A stretch of 64,000 nt of DNA from Nocardiopsis coralli (lineage in GTDB: Bacteria > Actinomycetota > Actinomycetes > Streptosporangiales > Streptosporangiaceae), in assembly GCF_014892575.1 (NCBI RefSeq), contig NZ_JADBGI010000029.1:13694-77693 (forward strand), written 5' to 3'. The notes under the pieces are model-generated. The model had not been told where the DNA came from. It saw nothing but the letters and a program-made list of their open reading frames with translations, and ran no database searches. Each line of letters opens with the position of its first letter. Position 1 is the stretch's first letter. The translations under genes and the position numbers were made by a program. Shown piece after piece: positions 17,481 through 26,314 of this stretch.

Positions 17481-19112
17481 GTGGCACAGCACGAACAGCA
17501 CGGGCCGGACCCGGACACCGAGTCCCCCTGGGGCGGGACCGACGAGCCCTTCGCCGAGGACACCCCGGGTCCGCCGTCGTCCGCCCCGTCCCCGCGGGAG
17601 CAGTGGTTCGGCGGTTTCGAGGGCGCACCGCCGCCCCCGCCGCCCTACGCCCGCCAACCCGAGACCCCCCGTTCGCCCGCGGAGCCCGACACGGCACCGC
17701 CCCCGTGGGTGCATTGGGACGATCCCGACGAGGCCGAGGATCCCGACGACATCGAGGACGCCGAGGAGGACGTGCGCGGCAACACCGTGCGCCTCGTCCC
17801 GGGGTCGCGTCCGCGCCGGCCCGCGGCACCGGCCGAACCCGAGGACGACCCGCTCGGGCCCCGGCGGACCGACCGCGGCCCGGAGGTTCCCGAGCCCGAA
17901 CAGCTGCCACCGCTCGACACCGTCGCCGAACCCCCGAACCCCTCGCCGCCCGCAGGACCCCCCGCCCCCGCGCCGGGGCCGTCCGGGGTCACCGAGCCCG
18001 CGCCCACCCGCCCGGACCCGGGGGCGGACTCACCCTGGGCACCGCCGAGGCCGCCCTCCTCAGGGCTCCGTCCCGCAGAGCCGGCACCGCAGCAGCCGCC
18101 GAGCGGTCCGAGCGCTCCGCCGGGCGCCGCCGCCCCGCCCGGACCGGTGGGCCCGCCACCGGTGTCCGACCGCGGGGACGGCGAGACCTCCGACTCCCTC
18201 CAGGCCGCCACCCTCGTGCGCAACCGGCGGCAGGGGCCCAGCACCGGGTGGCGCAAGGCCGTGCACAGTGCGACCTTCGGGCTCGTCAACCCGGGGGAGT
18301 CCGCGAAGGTGCTGCGCCGGCGCGAACTCGTCGCACGCGCGTGCACCCCGGTGGCCACCGGGCACCACCGGGTCGCGGTGCTCAGCCTCAAGGGCGGGGT
18401 CGGCAAGACCACGACCACCGTCGCCCTGGGCGCCACCCTGGCCTCCCTGCGCGGTGACCGGGTGCTGGCCGTGGACGCCAACCCCGACCGCGGCACCCTC
18501 TCCGACAAGGTGCGCCTGGAGACGGCGGCAACCATCCGCGACCTGCTCAACGAACGCCACCTCATCTCCCGCTACGCCGACATCCGCGGGTTCACCTCGC
18601 AGTCGCCCAGCCGCCTGGAGATTCTCGCCTCCGACCGGGACCCGGCGGTCTCGGAGGCCTTCAGCGAGGAGGACTACCGGGAGGTCTCCCGGATCGTCGA
18701 GCACTTCTACTCGATCTGCCTCACCGACTGCGGCACGGGCCTGCTGCACTCGGCGATGACGGGTGTGCTCGGCCTCGCCGACCAGGTCGTGCTCGTCAGT
18801 TCCGCCTCCGTCGACGGGGCCCGCAGCGCCAGCGCCACCCTCGACTGGCTCGAGGCGCACGGCCACATGGGGCTGGTGCGCGGGGCCGTCGTGGTGCTGT
18901 CGATGGTGCGGTCCAACAGCAAGAGCAGTGTCGACCTGGGCCGCCTCGAGCAGCATTTCGCCGGACGCTGCCGGGGTGTGGTGCGCGTCCCCTGGGACGG
19001 ACACCTTGAGGAGGGCGCCGAGGTCGACCTCGAACAGCTCGACCCGGCCACCAAGGACGCCTACCTGCAGCTCGCCGCTTCCGTCGGTGAGTCGTTCGGA
19101 CACCAGGGGTGA
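17481..19112 (+). CDS. EspI-like MinD/ParA ATPase with long proline-rich N-terminus
   Basis: 543-aa protein. Residues 1-235 are disordered, rich in Pro, Asp, Glu and Ala, with several poly-Pro runs. A linker (GWRKAVHSATFGLVNPGESA) leads to a MinD/ParA-type ATPase: deviant Walker A KGGVGKTTTT at about residue 305 and the strand VLAVDANPDRGTL, the wording seen in type VII (ESX) secretion-associated ATPases such as EspI. No ESX genes are in the window. GTG at 17481 is preceded by GGAGAG. The role may be ESX regulation or polar positioning; this is inferred from fold and composition. Confidence 0.82.
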   Translation: MAQHEQHGPDPDTESPWGGTDEPFAEDTPGPPSSAPSPREQWFGGFEGAPPPPPPYARQPETPRSPAEPDTAPPPWVHWDDPDEAEDPDDIEDAEEDVRGNTVRLVPGSRPRRPAAPAEPEDDPLGPRRTDRGPEVPEPEQLPPLDTVAEPPNPSPPAGPPAPAPGPSGVTEPAPTRPDPGADSPWAPPRPPSSGLRPAEPAPQQPPSGPSAPPGAAAPPGPVGPPPVSDRGDGETSDSLQAATLVRNRRQGPSTGWRKAVHSATFGLVNPGESAKVLRRRELVARACTPVATGHHRVAVLSLKGGVGKTTTTVALGATLASLRGDRVLAVDANPDRGTLSDKVRLETAATIRDLLNERHLISRYADIRGFTSQSPSRLEILASDRDPAVSEAFSEEDYREVSRIVEHFYSICLTDCGTGLLHSAMTGVLGLADQVVLVSSASVDGARSASATLDWLEAHGHMGLVRGAVVVLSMVRSNSKSSVDLGRLEQHFAGRCRGVVRVPWDGHLEEGAEVDLEQLDPATKDAYLQLAASVGESFGHQG

Positions 19113-19200
19113 ACGCCGACCGGGGAGGCACAGCACACCACTGGAGCCTCTCCGGTTTCCCGGACCGCTTCCCGGACAATGACACCGAGGGGGTTCGAGG

Positions 19201-20115
19201 ATGAACGCACAGGAACGACCGCCCGCGGTGATCGTCGGGGTCGACGGGTCGCCGCACGCACACGCCGCCCTGGTCTGGGCCGCCGACGACGCCGCCCGGC
19301 GCGGGGTGCAACTGCGGCTCGTGCACGGGATGGGCATGCCGATGGTCATGGCGGCCTATGCACCGCCGGAGCGCTACACCGCCTCGGAGGAGGTGCGGCA
19401 AGCCGGCCACCGGATGCTCGCCGACAGCGCGGAGTACGCCGCAGCCACCCACCCCGACCTGTCGGTGGCGGTCGTTCTCGCCCCCGAGGAGGCGCCCGCC
19501 GTCCTGATCAACGAGGCGCGCGGCCAGGACGTCATCGCCGTCGGATCCCGCGGACTGGGGTCGGTGCGCGCCCTGATGCACGGGTCGGTGAGCGTGAAGA
19601 CCTCCTCGGAGGCCCCCTGCCCCGTCGTGGTCGTGCCCGAGGCCGAAGGCCCGAGGGGACACCGCGGCCGCATCGTGGTGGGCGTGGACGGATCCGACTC
19701 CTCCCGCCGCGCCCTCCGCTTCGCCCTCCGCGAGGCACGGGACACCGACTCCTCCGTGGTCGTGGTGAACAGCTGGGAGGTGCCTCTCCCCGAGGACGCC
19801 GCCTCCCGGGCCGACGACCCCCGGTCGCTCCACGAGGAGGTCTTCGACCGCCAGTCGGAGGAGATCGTGGCCGGTGTGCTCGCCGAGGTCGCCGACGAAC
19901 ACACCGAAGAGCTCGACATCAGCGCCGTACGTGTGCAGGCCGACCCCGTCACCGCCCTCCTGGACGAGGGGGACGACGCCGACCTGGTCGTCGTCGGGTC
20001 CCGCGGGCGCGGCGGTGTCGCGGGGCTCGTCATGGGTTCGGTCAGCCAGGGGGTCCTCCACCATGCCCGGATGCCCGTCGCGGTACTTCCGCCGCACGCG
20101 GACGAGGCCGGTTGA
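19201..20115 (+). CDS. Universal stress protein, tandem UspA domains
   Basis: 304-aa cytosolic protein with two Usp domains (about 10-148 and 158-300). Both keep the ATP-binding glycine signature: GSRGLGSVRALMHGSVS in the first and GSRGRGGVAGLVMGSVS in the second. Such proteins bind ATP and act in dormancy or stress in actinobacteria. ATG at 19201 follows GAGGGGG. It is followed 90 bases later by a paralogue of the same architecture, so this is a tandem duplication. Confidence 0.94.
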   Translation: MNAQERPPAVIVGVDGSPHAHAALVWAADDAARRGVQLRLVHGMGMPMVMAAYAPPERYTASEEVRQAGHRMLADSAEYAAATHPDLSVAVVLAPEEAPAVLINEARGQDVIAVGSRGLGSVRALMHGSVSVKTSSEAPCPVVVVPEAEGPRGHRGRIVVGVDGSDSSRRALRFALREARDTDSSVVVVNSWEVPLPEDAASRADDPRSLHEEVFDRQSEEIVAGVLAEVADEHTEELDISAVRVQADPVTALLDEGDDADLVVVGSRGRGGVAGLVMGSVSQGVLHHARMPVAVLPPHADEAG

Positions 20116-20205
20116 CGGGCAGTGCGGGACCTTCCGACCTGTGCCGGTCCCACGTGAACCTGCTGCACTCGGTGATGATGGGTGACAGTCGCTAAGGGGG
20201 AGAAC

Positions 20206-21138
20206 ATGGCAGGACACCAGGAGCACACGCCCAAGGTCGTCGTCGGTGTCGACGGCTCCGACCACTCGCGGGCGGCCCTGGAGTGGGCGGCCGCGGAGGC
20301 CGTCCGCCGCGGGGCCGTGCTGCGTATCGTGCACGCCTTGGGGATGCCGTTGATCGTCTCGGCCTACGGCGGTCCGACCCGCTTCCAGCCGACCGACGAG
20401 ATCAGCGGCCAGGCCACGAGCGTGCTGACCGACGCCCGGGCGCACGCGACCGAGCAGGAGCCCGACGTGGAGACGGAGACCGTCACCGCGTTGGAGGAGG
20501 CCCCGCTGGCGCTGATCCGGCAGAGCCACCCGCACGACCTCATCGTCATCGGGACCCGCGGCCTGGGTACGGTGGCGTCCCTGTTCGTGGGTTCGGTGAG
20601 CGTGCGTGTGGCCGCACAGGCCCCCTGCCCGGTCGTGGTGGTGCCCCACGACGACCAGGGCCGCCCCGCGACGACCTCCCTCGACCGCATCGTCGTCGGT
20701 GTCGACGGCTCCCGCAACGCCCGCCGGGCCCTGGGTCTGGCGGTGGACATGACCGCCGAGAGCGAGGGCGAGCTCGTGGTGGTCAACAGCTGGGAGGTTC
20801 CGTACCCCTATGACCCCGTCGCGATGACCGCGGCCGGTTTCCAGCCGCAGGAGGACGTGTTCGAGAAGCAGTCCGAGGAGCTGGTCGCCGAGCTGCTCGC
20901 GGAGACCCTCGAGGACCGTGACGACGTGAACATCGAGGTCAGCGTCGTGCGGACTCAGTCCAACCCGGTCGACGCCGTGTTGCGGGCCGCCGACGAGGCC
21001 GACGCGATCGTGGTCGGGTCCCGCGGGCGCGGCACGGTCCGGGGCCTGCTGCTGGGTTCGGTGAGCCAGGGGATCCTGCACCGTTCGCACATCCCCGTCG
21101 TGGTGCTGCCCAAGCACGGTGACGAGGACGAGGACTGA
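20206..21138 (+). CDS. Universal stress protein, tandem UspA domains (paralogue)
   Basis: 310-aa protein with two Usp domains and ATP-binding signatures GTRGLGTVASLFVGSVS and GSRGRGTVRGLLLGSVS. It is similar to the preceding gene along its whole length, including the linker VVNSWEVP. ATG at 20206 has AAGGGGG upstream and is preferred over a GTG eight codons earlier. A hairpin at 21154-21181 closes the unit. Confidence 0.94.
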   Translation: MAGHQEHTPKVVVGVDGSDHSRAALEWAAAEAVRRGAVLRIVHALGMPLIVSAYGGPTRFQPTDEISGQATSVLTDARAHATEQEPDVETETVTALEEAPLALIRQSHPHDLIVIGTRGLGTVASLFVGSVSVRVAAQAPCPVVVVPHDDQGRPATTSLDRIVVGVDGSRNARRALGLAVDMTAESEGELVVVNSWEVPYPYDPVAMTAAGFQPQEDVFEKQSEELVAELLAETLEDRDDVNIEVSVVRTQSNPVDAVLRAADEADAIVVGSRGRGTVRGLLLGSVSQGILHRSHIPVVVLPKHGDEDED

Positions 21139-21153
21139 GCCCTTCGCCAGAGT

Positions 21154-21181
21154 GACGGCCCCCGCCGAGGCGGGGGCCGTC
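21154..21181 (+). terminator. Terminator hairpin after the usp pair
   Basis: Thirteen-bp inverted repeat (21154-21166 with 21169-21181), GC-rich, with a very short loop and no T tract. It lies between convergent usp and methyltransferase genes. Confidence 0.72.
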
Positions 21182-21196
21182 GTGTGTCCGGGGGCC

Positions 21197-22174
21197 TCAG
21201 CCGCGGTGTGCGACGGCCGCCGGGTGGCAGACGTCGAGGGCGCGGCGCCACGCGCGGGTGTCCTCCCACAGTGCGTCGGACGGAGGCTCGGGCGCGAAGA
21301 GCCACATGCGCTGGGACCCGTCGCCGATCCGGCCGTCGATCACCGGGCGCTCGGGGGAGGGGACCTCGTCGCCGAGCTGGTACCAGCCGTAGTCGAGCGG
21401 GCGCAGCAGTTCCATGAGGCGTTCCTCGACCCCGTGCCCCGGCAGGACCTCGCAGAAGATCCACGGGCGGAACTCGCGCAGGGCCTCGAGGCCGCCGGCG
21501 ATGACGTCGGGTTCGGTGGTCTCGGTGTCGATCTTGACCACGGCCGGGACGGTGCGGGTGCGTTCGCACCAGCGCGAGAGCGTGTCCACCCGCACGTCGA
21601 TGCGTCCGGCCTCGGGACGGAACCCGGACGCGAGGGAGTTGGAGGCGTCGGAGGTGGACGAGAGCGTGAAGGAGGCGTGTCCGGTGTGGTCGCCCAGCGC
21701 CATCTCGGCCACCTCGATCCGGAGCCCGTTGGCGGCGGCCACGTGCCGCGCGGTCTCCGCGATGCGCGGTGTGGGTTCGAAGGCGCGGACCGCGCGGGTG
21801 CTGTGCGCGGCGGCGAGCAGGCTGTACACCCCGACGTTCGCGCCCGCGTCCAGGACCGCACCGGGGCCCGCGTGGTCGAGGGTGGCGAGGAAGCAGGCGA
21901 GGGTCTCGGGTTCGAACCCCGCGAGCCCGTCCTGTTCGAGCTTCTGGGGGACCCAGAGCCCGCCCGGTGTGTTCAGGGACAGCGACGCCGGTCCGGGGGC
22001 CGGGGCGTGCTCGTCGTCGCGTCGGGGGAGGTCCAGTTCGAAGCGGCGCCGACCCGGCAGCCGGGCCGGGTCGATCCCGCCGAGGCGCTGGGGAAGACGG
22101 CCGCGGACCCTCCGCACCGCCTGCCGTAGCGCCGGGTGTCGTCGTACGAAGCCGCGGATCGGGTTCGTGTCCAC
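21197..22174 (-). CDS. FkbM-family SAM-dependent methyltransferase
   Basis: 325-aa enzyme. SAM-binding motif I is LDAGANVGVYSLLAA (about residue 117), followed by AFEPTPRIAETARHV and the FkbM hallmark VVKIDTETTEPDVIAGG. FkbM enzymes O-methylate polyketides or surface glycans; no biosynthetic genes are adjacent, so the substrate is unknown. GTG at 22174 has GGGAGA upstream; an earlier ATG adds 29 residues with poor coding character. It stands alone between tRNA-Ser and the usp pair. Confidence 0.88.
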   Translation of the reverse strand: MDTNPIRGFVRRHPALRQAVRRVRGRLPQRLGGIDPARLPGRRRFELDLPRRDDEHAPAPGPASLSLNTPGGLWVPQKLEQDGLAGFEPETLACFLATLDHAGPGAVLDAGANVGVYSLLAAAHSTRAVRAFEPTPRIAETARHVAAANGLRIEVAEMALGDHTGHASFTLSSTSDASNSLASGFRPEAGRIDVRVDTLSRWCERTRTVPAVVKIDTETTEPDVIAGGLEALREFRPWIFCEVLPGHGVEERLMELLRPLDYGWYQLGDEVPSPERPVIDGRIGDGSQRMWLFAPEPPSDALWEDTRAWRRALDVCHPAAVAHRG

Positions 22175-22399
22175 AGGGTCTCCCGAAGTCTGGGGGCCTT
22201 CACTGCGGGGGATGCGGGGCCCACTATGCCTGCGGGGAACCGTGTGGCGGGGGTGCGGCACGGAGGTTTCCGACGGTGCTCACCGATGTGTCACCGGGTG
22301 TCCACCCCGGCCCGGGGGAGTCCCTGTTCGTGGTCGGGTTCCGGCTGGAGGCGGCGGTCCTGTCCCTGCGCGGGCCCGAGCGGCAGGGTGGAACGCGAC

Positions 22400-22426
22400 G
22401 GGGCCGGTGGCGTCGCCACCGGCCCC
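22400..22426 (-). terminator. Hairpin downstream of tRNA-Ser
   Basis: Twelve-bp GC-rich stem (22400-22411 with 22415-22426) with a three-base loop, ten bases after the tRNA 3' end on the minus strand. Probably the tRNA terminator. Confidence 0.7.
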
Positions 22427-22435
22427 CGTTCTGTG

Positions 22436-22524
22436 CGGAGGGTGTGGGATTTGAACCCACGAAGCCCCGTCAAGGACTTGGTGCTTTTCAAGAGCACTGC
22501 ACTCGGCCGCTATGCGAACCCTCC
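22436..22524 (-). tRNA. tRNA-Ser (anticodon TGA)
   Basis: 89-nt class II tRNA. Acceptor GGAGGGT pairs with ACCCTCC, discriminator G, anticodon loop CTTGAAA (TGA, decodes UCA), a long variable arm, and T arm GGGTTCAAATCCC. CCA is not encoded. Confidence 0.96.
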
Positions 22525-22624
22525 TGGGGGAGAACCCCGTCTCCGCCAGTCATGGTAGCCCACGCGCGCGTGTGGATGCCGTGTGGAGGGGCGGGTCCCG
22601 GAGGGTGGCGCCCGAGGGTTACCC

Positions 22625-23110
22625 GTGAGTAACATGGCCGGTATGACAGAGATGAACGCTGAGACGGCGGACATGGTCAAGTCCGGCTTCCTCGCCGCGG
22701 TCCCCTTCGCCCGCACGCTGGGCGTGACCTTCACCGACCTCGATTACGGGCACGCCGTGATGCGCCTGCCCGACAACGCCGACCACCACAACCACGTCGG
22801 CGGCCCGCACGCGGGCGCCATGTTCACCCTGGCCGAGTCCGCCTCCGGCGCGATCGTCATCGGTACCTTCGGCGACCAGCTCGAGCGCGCGGTCCCGCTG
22901 GCCGTCAGTGCCGAGATCCGCTACCTCAAGCTCGCCATGGGTGACGTCACCGCCGACGCGAAGCTGGGCCGCGACCGGGACGAGATCGTCGCCGAGCTCG
23001 ACAAGGGCGAGCGCCCAGAGTTCCCCGTCGAGATCGAGCTCCGCACGGACGACGGCACCGTGACCGGACGGATGACCGTCGTGTGGACCCTGCGTCCCAA
23101 CAAGAAGTGA
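22625..23110 (+). CDS. Hotdog-fold thioesterase-like protein (DUF4442/PaaI type)
   Basis: 161-aa protein with a single hotdog domain. NHVGGPHAGAMFTLAE is the acyl-CoA-binding helix region, with the glycines and Ala-rich face of PaaI-like proteins. A plausible role is hydrolysis of a small acyl-CoA; substrate unknown. GTG at 22625 has GAGGG six bases upstream; ATG at 22634 or 22643 are alternatives. It is 101 bases upstream of the clamp gene on the same strand. Confidence 0.8.
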   Translation: MSNMAGMTEMNAETADMVKSGFLAAVPFARTLGVTFTDLDYGHAVMRLPDNADHHNHVGGPHAGAMFTLAESASGAIVIGTFGDQLERAVPLAVSAEIRYLKLAMGDVTADAKLGRDRDEIVAELDKGERPEFPVEIELRTDDGTVTGRMTVVWTLRPNKK

Positions 23111-23211
23111 GCCCTGGCCCGGCCGGTTCCGGCCGGGCGCATCTCCCTGATTCTGTCGGAGCCTCCGGTTACCGTGTCGCCACACGGAACCACCGACGAG
23201 GAGGCCCCGCA

Positions 23212-24366
23212 GTGAGACTGCGACTGGACCGCGACGCCTTCGCCGACGCGGTCGGCTGGACCGCACGGGCGCTGCCCACACGCCCCGCCGTCCCGGTGCT
23301 CGCCGGTATGCGCCTGGAAGCGCCCGAGGACGGCTCCTCCCTGCGCCTGTCCGGCTTCGACTACGAGGTCTCCACCCGCGCGTCGGTCCGGGCCGAGGTC
23401 GAAGAGGGCGGCAGCGCCCTGATCCCCGGCCGCCTCATGGCCGAGATCGTGCGCAACCTCCCCGAGGGCACCGTCGAGATCCGGAGCGAGGGCTCGCGCG
23501 TACGCATCAGCGGCGGCGCGGCCCGCTTCACCCTCATCACCATGCCGCTGGAGGACTACCCCAGCCTGCCCGGCATGCCTCCGCGCATCGGTTCGGTGCC
23601 GGCCCAGGCCCTCACCCAGGCGGTCCGCCAGGTCACGCCCGCGGCCAGCCGGGACGACACCCTGCCCATGCTCACCGGTGCCTACCTCGACTTCTCCGGC
23701 GACAGCCTGAGCGTGGTCGCCACCGACCGCTACCGCATCGCCGTGCGCGAGCTGTGGTGGCTGCCCTCCGACACCTCGATCGACGTGGCGGCGCTCGTGC
23801 CCGCCCGTACGCTCTCCGACACCGTGCGGGGGCTCGTCACGGGTGAGAACGTCGAGATCGCCCTGTCCACGGTCACCGTCGGAGAGGGCGTGAGCCTGTC
23901 CCCGGGCGAGGGCATGATCGGTTTCGAGAGCGGCGAGCGGCGCACCACCACGCGCCTCATCGACAGCGACTTCGTCAAGTACCGCTCGTGGTTCCCCACA
24001 GAGTTCTCCGGCCGCGCCCACGTGACCGTCGCGCCCCTGCTGGAGGCGGTCAAGCGCGTCGCTCTGGTCGCCGACCGCACCACCCCGCTGCGCCTGGCGT
24101 TCTCGGAGGGCGAGGTGGTGCTCGAGGCCGGGTCCGGCGAGGACGCCCAGGCCGTCGAGGCGATCGAGGTCGACTACGAGGGCGACCCGCTGCGGTTGGC
24201 CTTCCGCCCCGACTACCTTCTGGACGGGCTTTCGGGGGTGGAGACGGAGCGGGCCCGGCTCAACTTCACCGAGCCCACCAAACCCGCGGTGTTCACCGAC
24301 CTGCCCGAGGGCGGGGAACGGGGGTCCACCTTCCGGTACCTGGTGCAACCGTTGCGGGTGTCCTGA
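23212..24366 (+). CDS. DNA polymerase III beta-clamp family protein (DnaN paralogue)
   Basis: 384-aa three-domain sliding-clamp homologue. Family features are FDYEVSTRASV, ATDRYRIAVREL, GFESGERRTTTRLIDSDF, KRVALVADRTTPLRL and EAGSGEDAQAVE, ending YLVQPLRVS in place of the usual YLIMPVRL. The gene is not next to dnaA, recF or gyrB, so it is probably a second clamp-like protein rather than the housekeeping dnaN. GTG at 23212 follows GGAGG; a TACCGT at 23170-23175 may be the -10. The downstream gap holds four DnaA boxes. Confidence 0.85.
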   Translation: MRLRLDRDAFADAVGWTARALPTRPAVPVLAGMRLEAPEDGSSLRLSGFDYEVSTRASVRAEVEEGGSALIPGRLMAEIVRNLPEGTVEIRSEGSRVRISGGAARFTLITMPLEDYPSLPGMPPRIGSVPAQALTQAVRQVTPAASRDDTLPMLTGAYLDFSGDSLSVVATDRYRIAVRELWWLPSDTSIDVAALVPARTLSDTVRGLVTGENVEIALSTVTVGEGVSLSPGEGMIGFESGERRTTTRLIDSDFVKYRSWFPTEFSGRAHVTVAPLLEAVKRVALVADRTTPLRLAFSEGEVVLEAGSGEDAQAVEAIEVDYEGDPLRLAFRPDYLLDGLSGVETERARLNFTEPTKPAVFTDLPEGGERGSTFRYLVQPLRVS

Positions 24367-24403
24367 ACTGCCCTCTTTCGGCCTTGCGGTCCGCGGTTCC
24401 CGC

Positions 24404-24561
24404 TTGTCCACAAAGTTATCCACAGGCAGGCTCCGCGGCCTGTGGACAACTCAGGGTCATCATCCCTGGAAAGAGCCGAATCAGGCAGCATCTGTCCTGG
24501 AAATTCCGGCATGACGTGCGGAAATGGCCCCTGGCGTGTCTTGTGCACAGCCTGTGGACAA
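24404..24561. promoter_or_regulatory. Cluster of four perfect DnaA boxes
   Basis: TTGTCCACA at 24404-24412, TTATCCACA at 24416-24424, and TGTGGACAA (reverse orientation) at 24441-24449 and 24553-24561. TTGTGCACA at 24541-24549 is a one-mismatch relative. The first two are only three bases apart. The 229-base gap contains no gene. It may titrate DnaA, or let DnaA control the clamp gene or the DUF2786 gene. Confidence 0.8.
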
Positions 24562-24595
24562 CTTCCACCCAGAGGGCACCGAGGAGAGCCCTACA

Positions 24596-25468
24596 TCAGC
24601 GTGTGGAACCCTGTCCGGCCTTTTCGGCGTTCTCCGGAAGGGGCGAGGTCTCCTTCCCACCGCTCTCCACGGTGGTCTCCAGCCCCAGTTCCGCCTGGCG
24701 CCCCCGGCGGTAGCCCGCGCGGTAACCGGCGGCGCTGTGCGTGCGCTCGGGCCGGTGCTTGCGCAACTGCGGGAACTGTTTCTGGAACTCCTCCTGCACC
24801 CGGTGCACGTCCTCGCGCAGAACGAGGTCCGCGCCGCGGGAGGACGCCTCCTGAGAACCCTGCTCCCCGGAATCCCCGTCGGCCTCGTCCTGGGCCGCGT
24901 TCTCCTGCATTCGGGCCCGGAACTCGCGGATGCGTTCGGCGACGGCCTGGCCGTAGGCGCGCACGAACGAGCGGTAGTAGCGCTTGCGTTCGGTCTCCAG
25001 CTCCGAGCGCGTGTAATTGCGCAGTTCCCTGATGTCGGCCACGTGCGTGGAACTCATGAACTTCGCCGAGGCCTCCATCTGGTTGGAGATCGACGGGAAG
25101 AGGAGTTGCAGGGCCTCCAGGGCGTCCACCGTGCCCACCAGGATGATGGTGCGGTCGGTGGTGTCGGAGGTGTTGCCACGCACCGCCGACTGGCAACCGT
25201 AGGCGGCCGCGATGTCGGCCAGGGCCTTCACGCGTGCCTTGCCGTGGCCGCCCAGGCCGGTGACCACGTGGTCCATCCGGCTGATCGCGTCCGGCTCCTC
25301 GCCCCGCTCGGCGCGGGCCTCGGCCTCCTGGATCGCGTGGCGGGTCATGAGCTCGGCGGCCTTGGCGGTGAAGGCCTGGCTCTCGGCATCGGTGACCGAG
25401 GGGTCCTCCGCCATGCGAAGGAGCCCTCGGACCCGCTCGACCATCTTCTGACGGGCAGCTTCAGTCAT
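24596..25468 (-). CDS. DUF2786 family protein
   Basis: 290-aa protein. The N-terminal DUF2786 motif lies in about residues 1-45 (KMVERVRGLLRMAEDP, then TAKAAELMTRHAI). The middle is helical with a charged coiled-coil-like stretch (LETERKRYYRSFVRAYGQAV). The C-terminal third is polar and Gln/Glu/Arg-rich. Function unknown; related proteins occur on phages and chromosomes. Start uncertain: ATG at 25468 gives the conserved core, while an ATG at 25537 adds 23 residues and lies 15 bases after TAAGCT, a possible -10. Confidence 0.8.
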   Translation of the reverse strand: MTEAARQKMVERVRGLLRMAEDPSVTDAESQAFTAKAAELMTRHAIQEAEARAERGEEPDAISRMDHVVTGLGGHGKARVKALADIAAAYGCQSAVRGNTSDTTDRTIILVGTVDALEALQLLFPSISNQMEASAKFMSSTHVADIRELRNYTRSELETERKRYYRSFVRAYGQAVAERIREFRARMQENAAQDEADGDSGEQGSQEASSRGADLVLREDVHRVQEEFQKQFPQLRKHRPERTHSAAGYRAGYRRGRQAELGLETTVESGGKETSPLPENAEKAGQGSTR

Positions 25469-25637
25469 CGGCGCCGGTCGTCTCCCGTGGGTGTGCGTGC
25501 GGACGGCCTCGTCCCCGAACGTCGCCTGCGCGAACATTCGGCAGACCTGTCGAGCTTAGGCGTTCTCCTCGACCGGGATCACGCGGTTGGGAGACTCTCG
25601 CGTGTACTCCTGCCCGGCAAAGGGCCCGGACGCGGAA

Positions 25638-25663
25638 GAACGCCCCACCTCAGCGGGGCGTTC
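25638..25663 (-). terminator. Hairpin downstream of the membrane protein gene
   Basis: Nine-bp stem GAACGCCCC/GGGGCGTTC (25638-25646 with 25655-25663), loop eight bases. On the minus strand it follows the gene ending at 25731 and precedes the DUF2786 gene. Confidence 0.65.
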
Positions 25664-25730
25664 GCCGTGGGCTGACGCGTCCGTCACCCGATCGGGCGAC
25701 GGCTCCGGGGACGGACACGTGCGGCCGCGG

Positions 25731-26141
25731 TCACTTCTTCTCGCCGACCAGGGTCGCGATGAGGCCGACGGTGATCCAGATGGCGGCGGCCACGAACAGG
25801 CCGCCGAAGAGGCCGCCCAGGATGGATCCGGTGATCATCTGCAGGAGGCCGTAGCCCGCGCCGCCGACGACACCGGGGACGGCGGCGTAACGGAACGGGT
25901 AGGTCGCGGCCCAGCGGCGGCCGCGGCGGTCGCTCTTCTTGCTGACCACGCCACCGACACCGCCGAACAGCGCGAAGAAGATCACGGCCGCCCCGATGCC
26001 GGAGGCCAGCGCACCGGTACCGAGGTTCAAAAGGAAGAACAGGGCGCCGCCCGCAGCGCCGCCCATGATGGACAGTCCCCAGGGCCAGACCATCGTCGCC
26101 GAGGCGACCGGGGTGAATGCGCTACCGCGCTCCAGCGTCAT
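25731..26141 (-). CDS. Small integral membrane protein, unknown function
   Basis: 136-aa protein with about four hydrophobic helices (SIMGGAAGGALFFLLNL, SGIGAAVIFFALFGGVGGVV, VPGVVGGAGYGLLQMI, GLFGGLFVAAAIWITVGLIA), very Gly-rich, with a positive loop KKSDRRGRR in the middle. No recognised domain. Start ATG at 26141. It lies alone between the Nudix and DUF2786 genes on the same strand. Confidence 0.72.
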   Translation of the reverse strand: MTLERGSAFTPVASATMVWPWGLSIMGGAAGGALFFLLNLGTGALASGIGAAVIFFALFGGVGGVVSKKSDRRGRRWAATYPFRYAAVPGVVGGAGYGLLQMITGSILGGLFGGLFVAAAIWITVGLIATLVGEKK

Positions 26142-26314
26142 GACTACCGCTCCAGTCGAATCGCGTGACGCCCGCTCTTGACCGGGTCGTCCTGTTCAGC
26201 ATGCAACGTTCTGGCTCCGGGCGCATCAGGGCCTGCCCCTGACTTTCCCCCGAGTGGGGTCCGCGATGCCGGGGTCCGGGTCACGGGCCCACGGGGTGAG
26301 AACGATCGAGCGGT

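Noticed and set aside
24367-24595. The DnaA-box cluster as the main replication origin
   Set aside because: Only four boxes are present and dnaA, recF and gyrB are absent; actinobacterial origins carry many more boxes between dnaA and dnaN.
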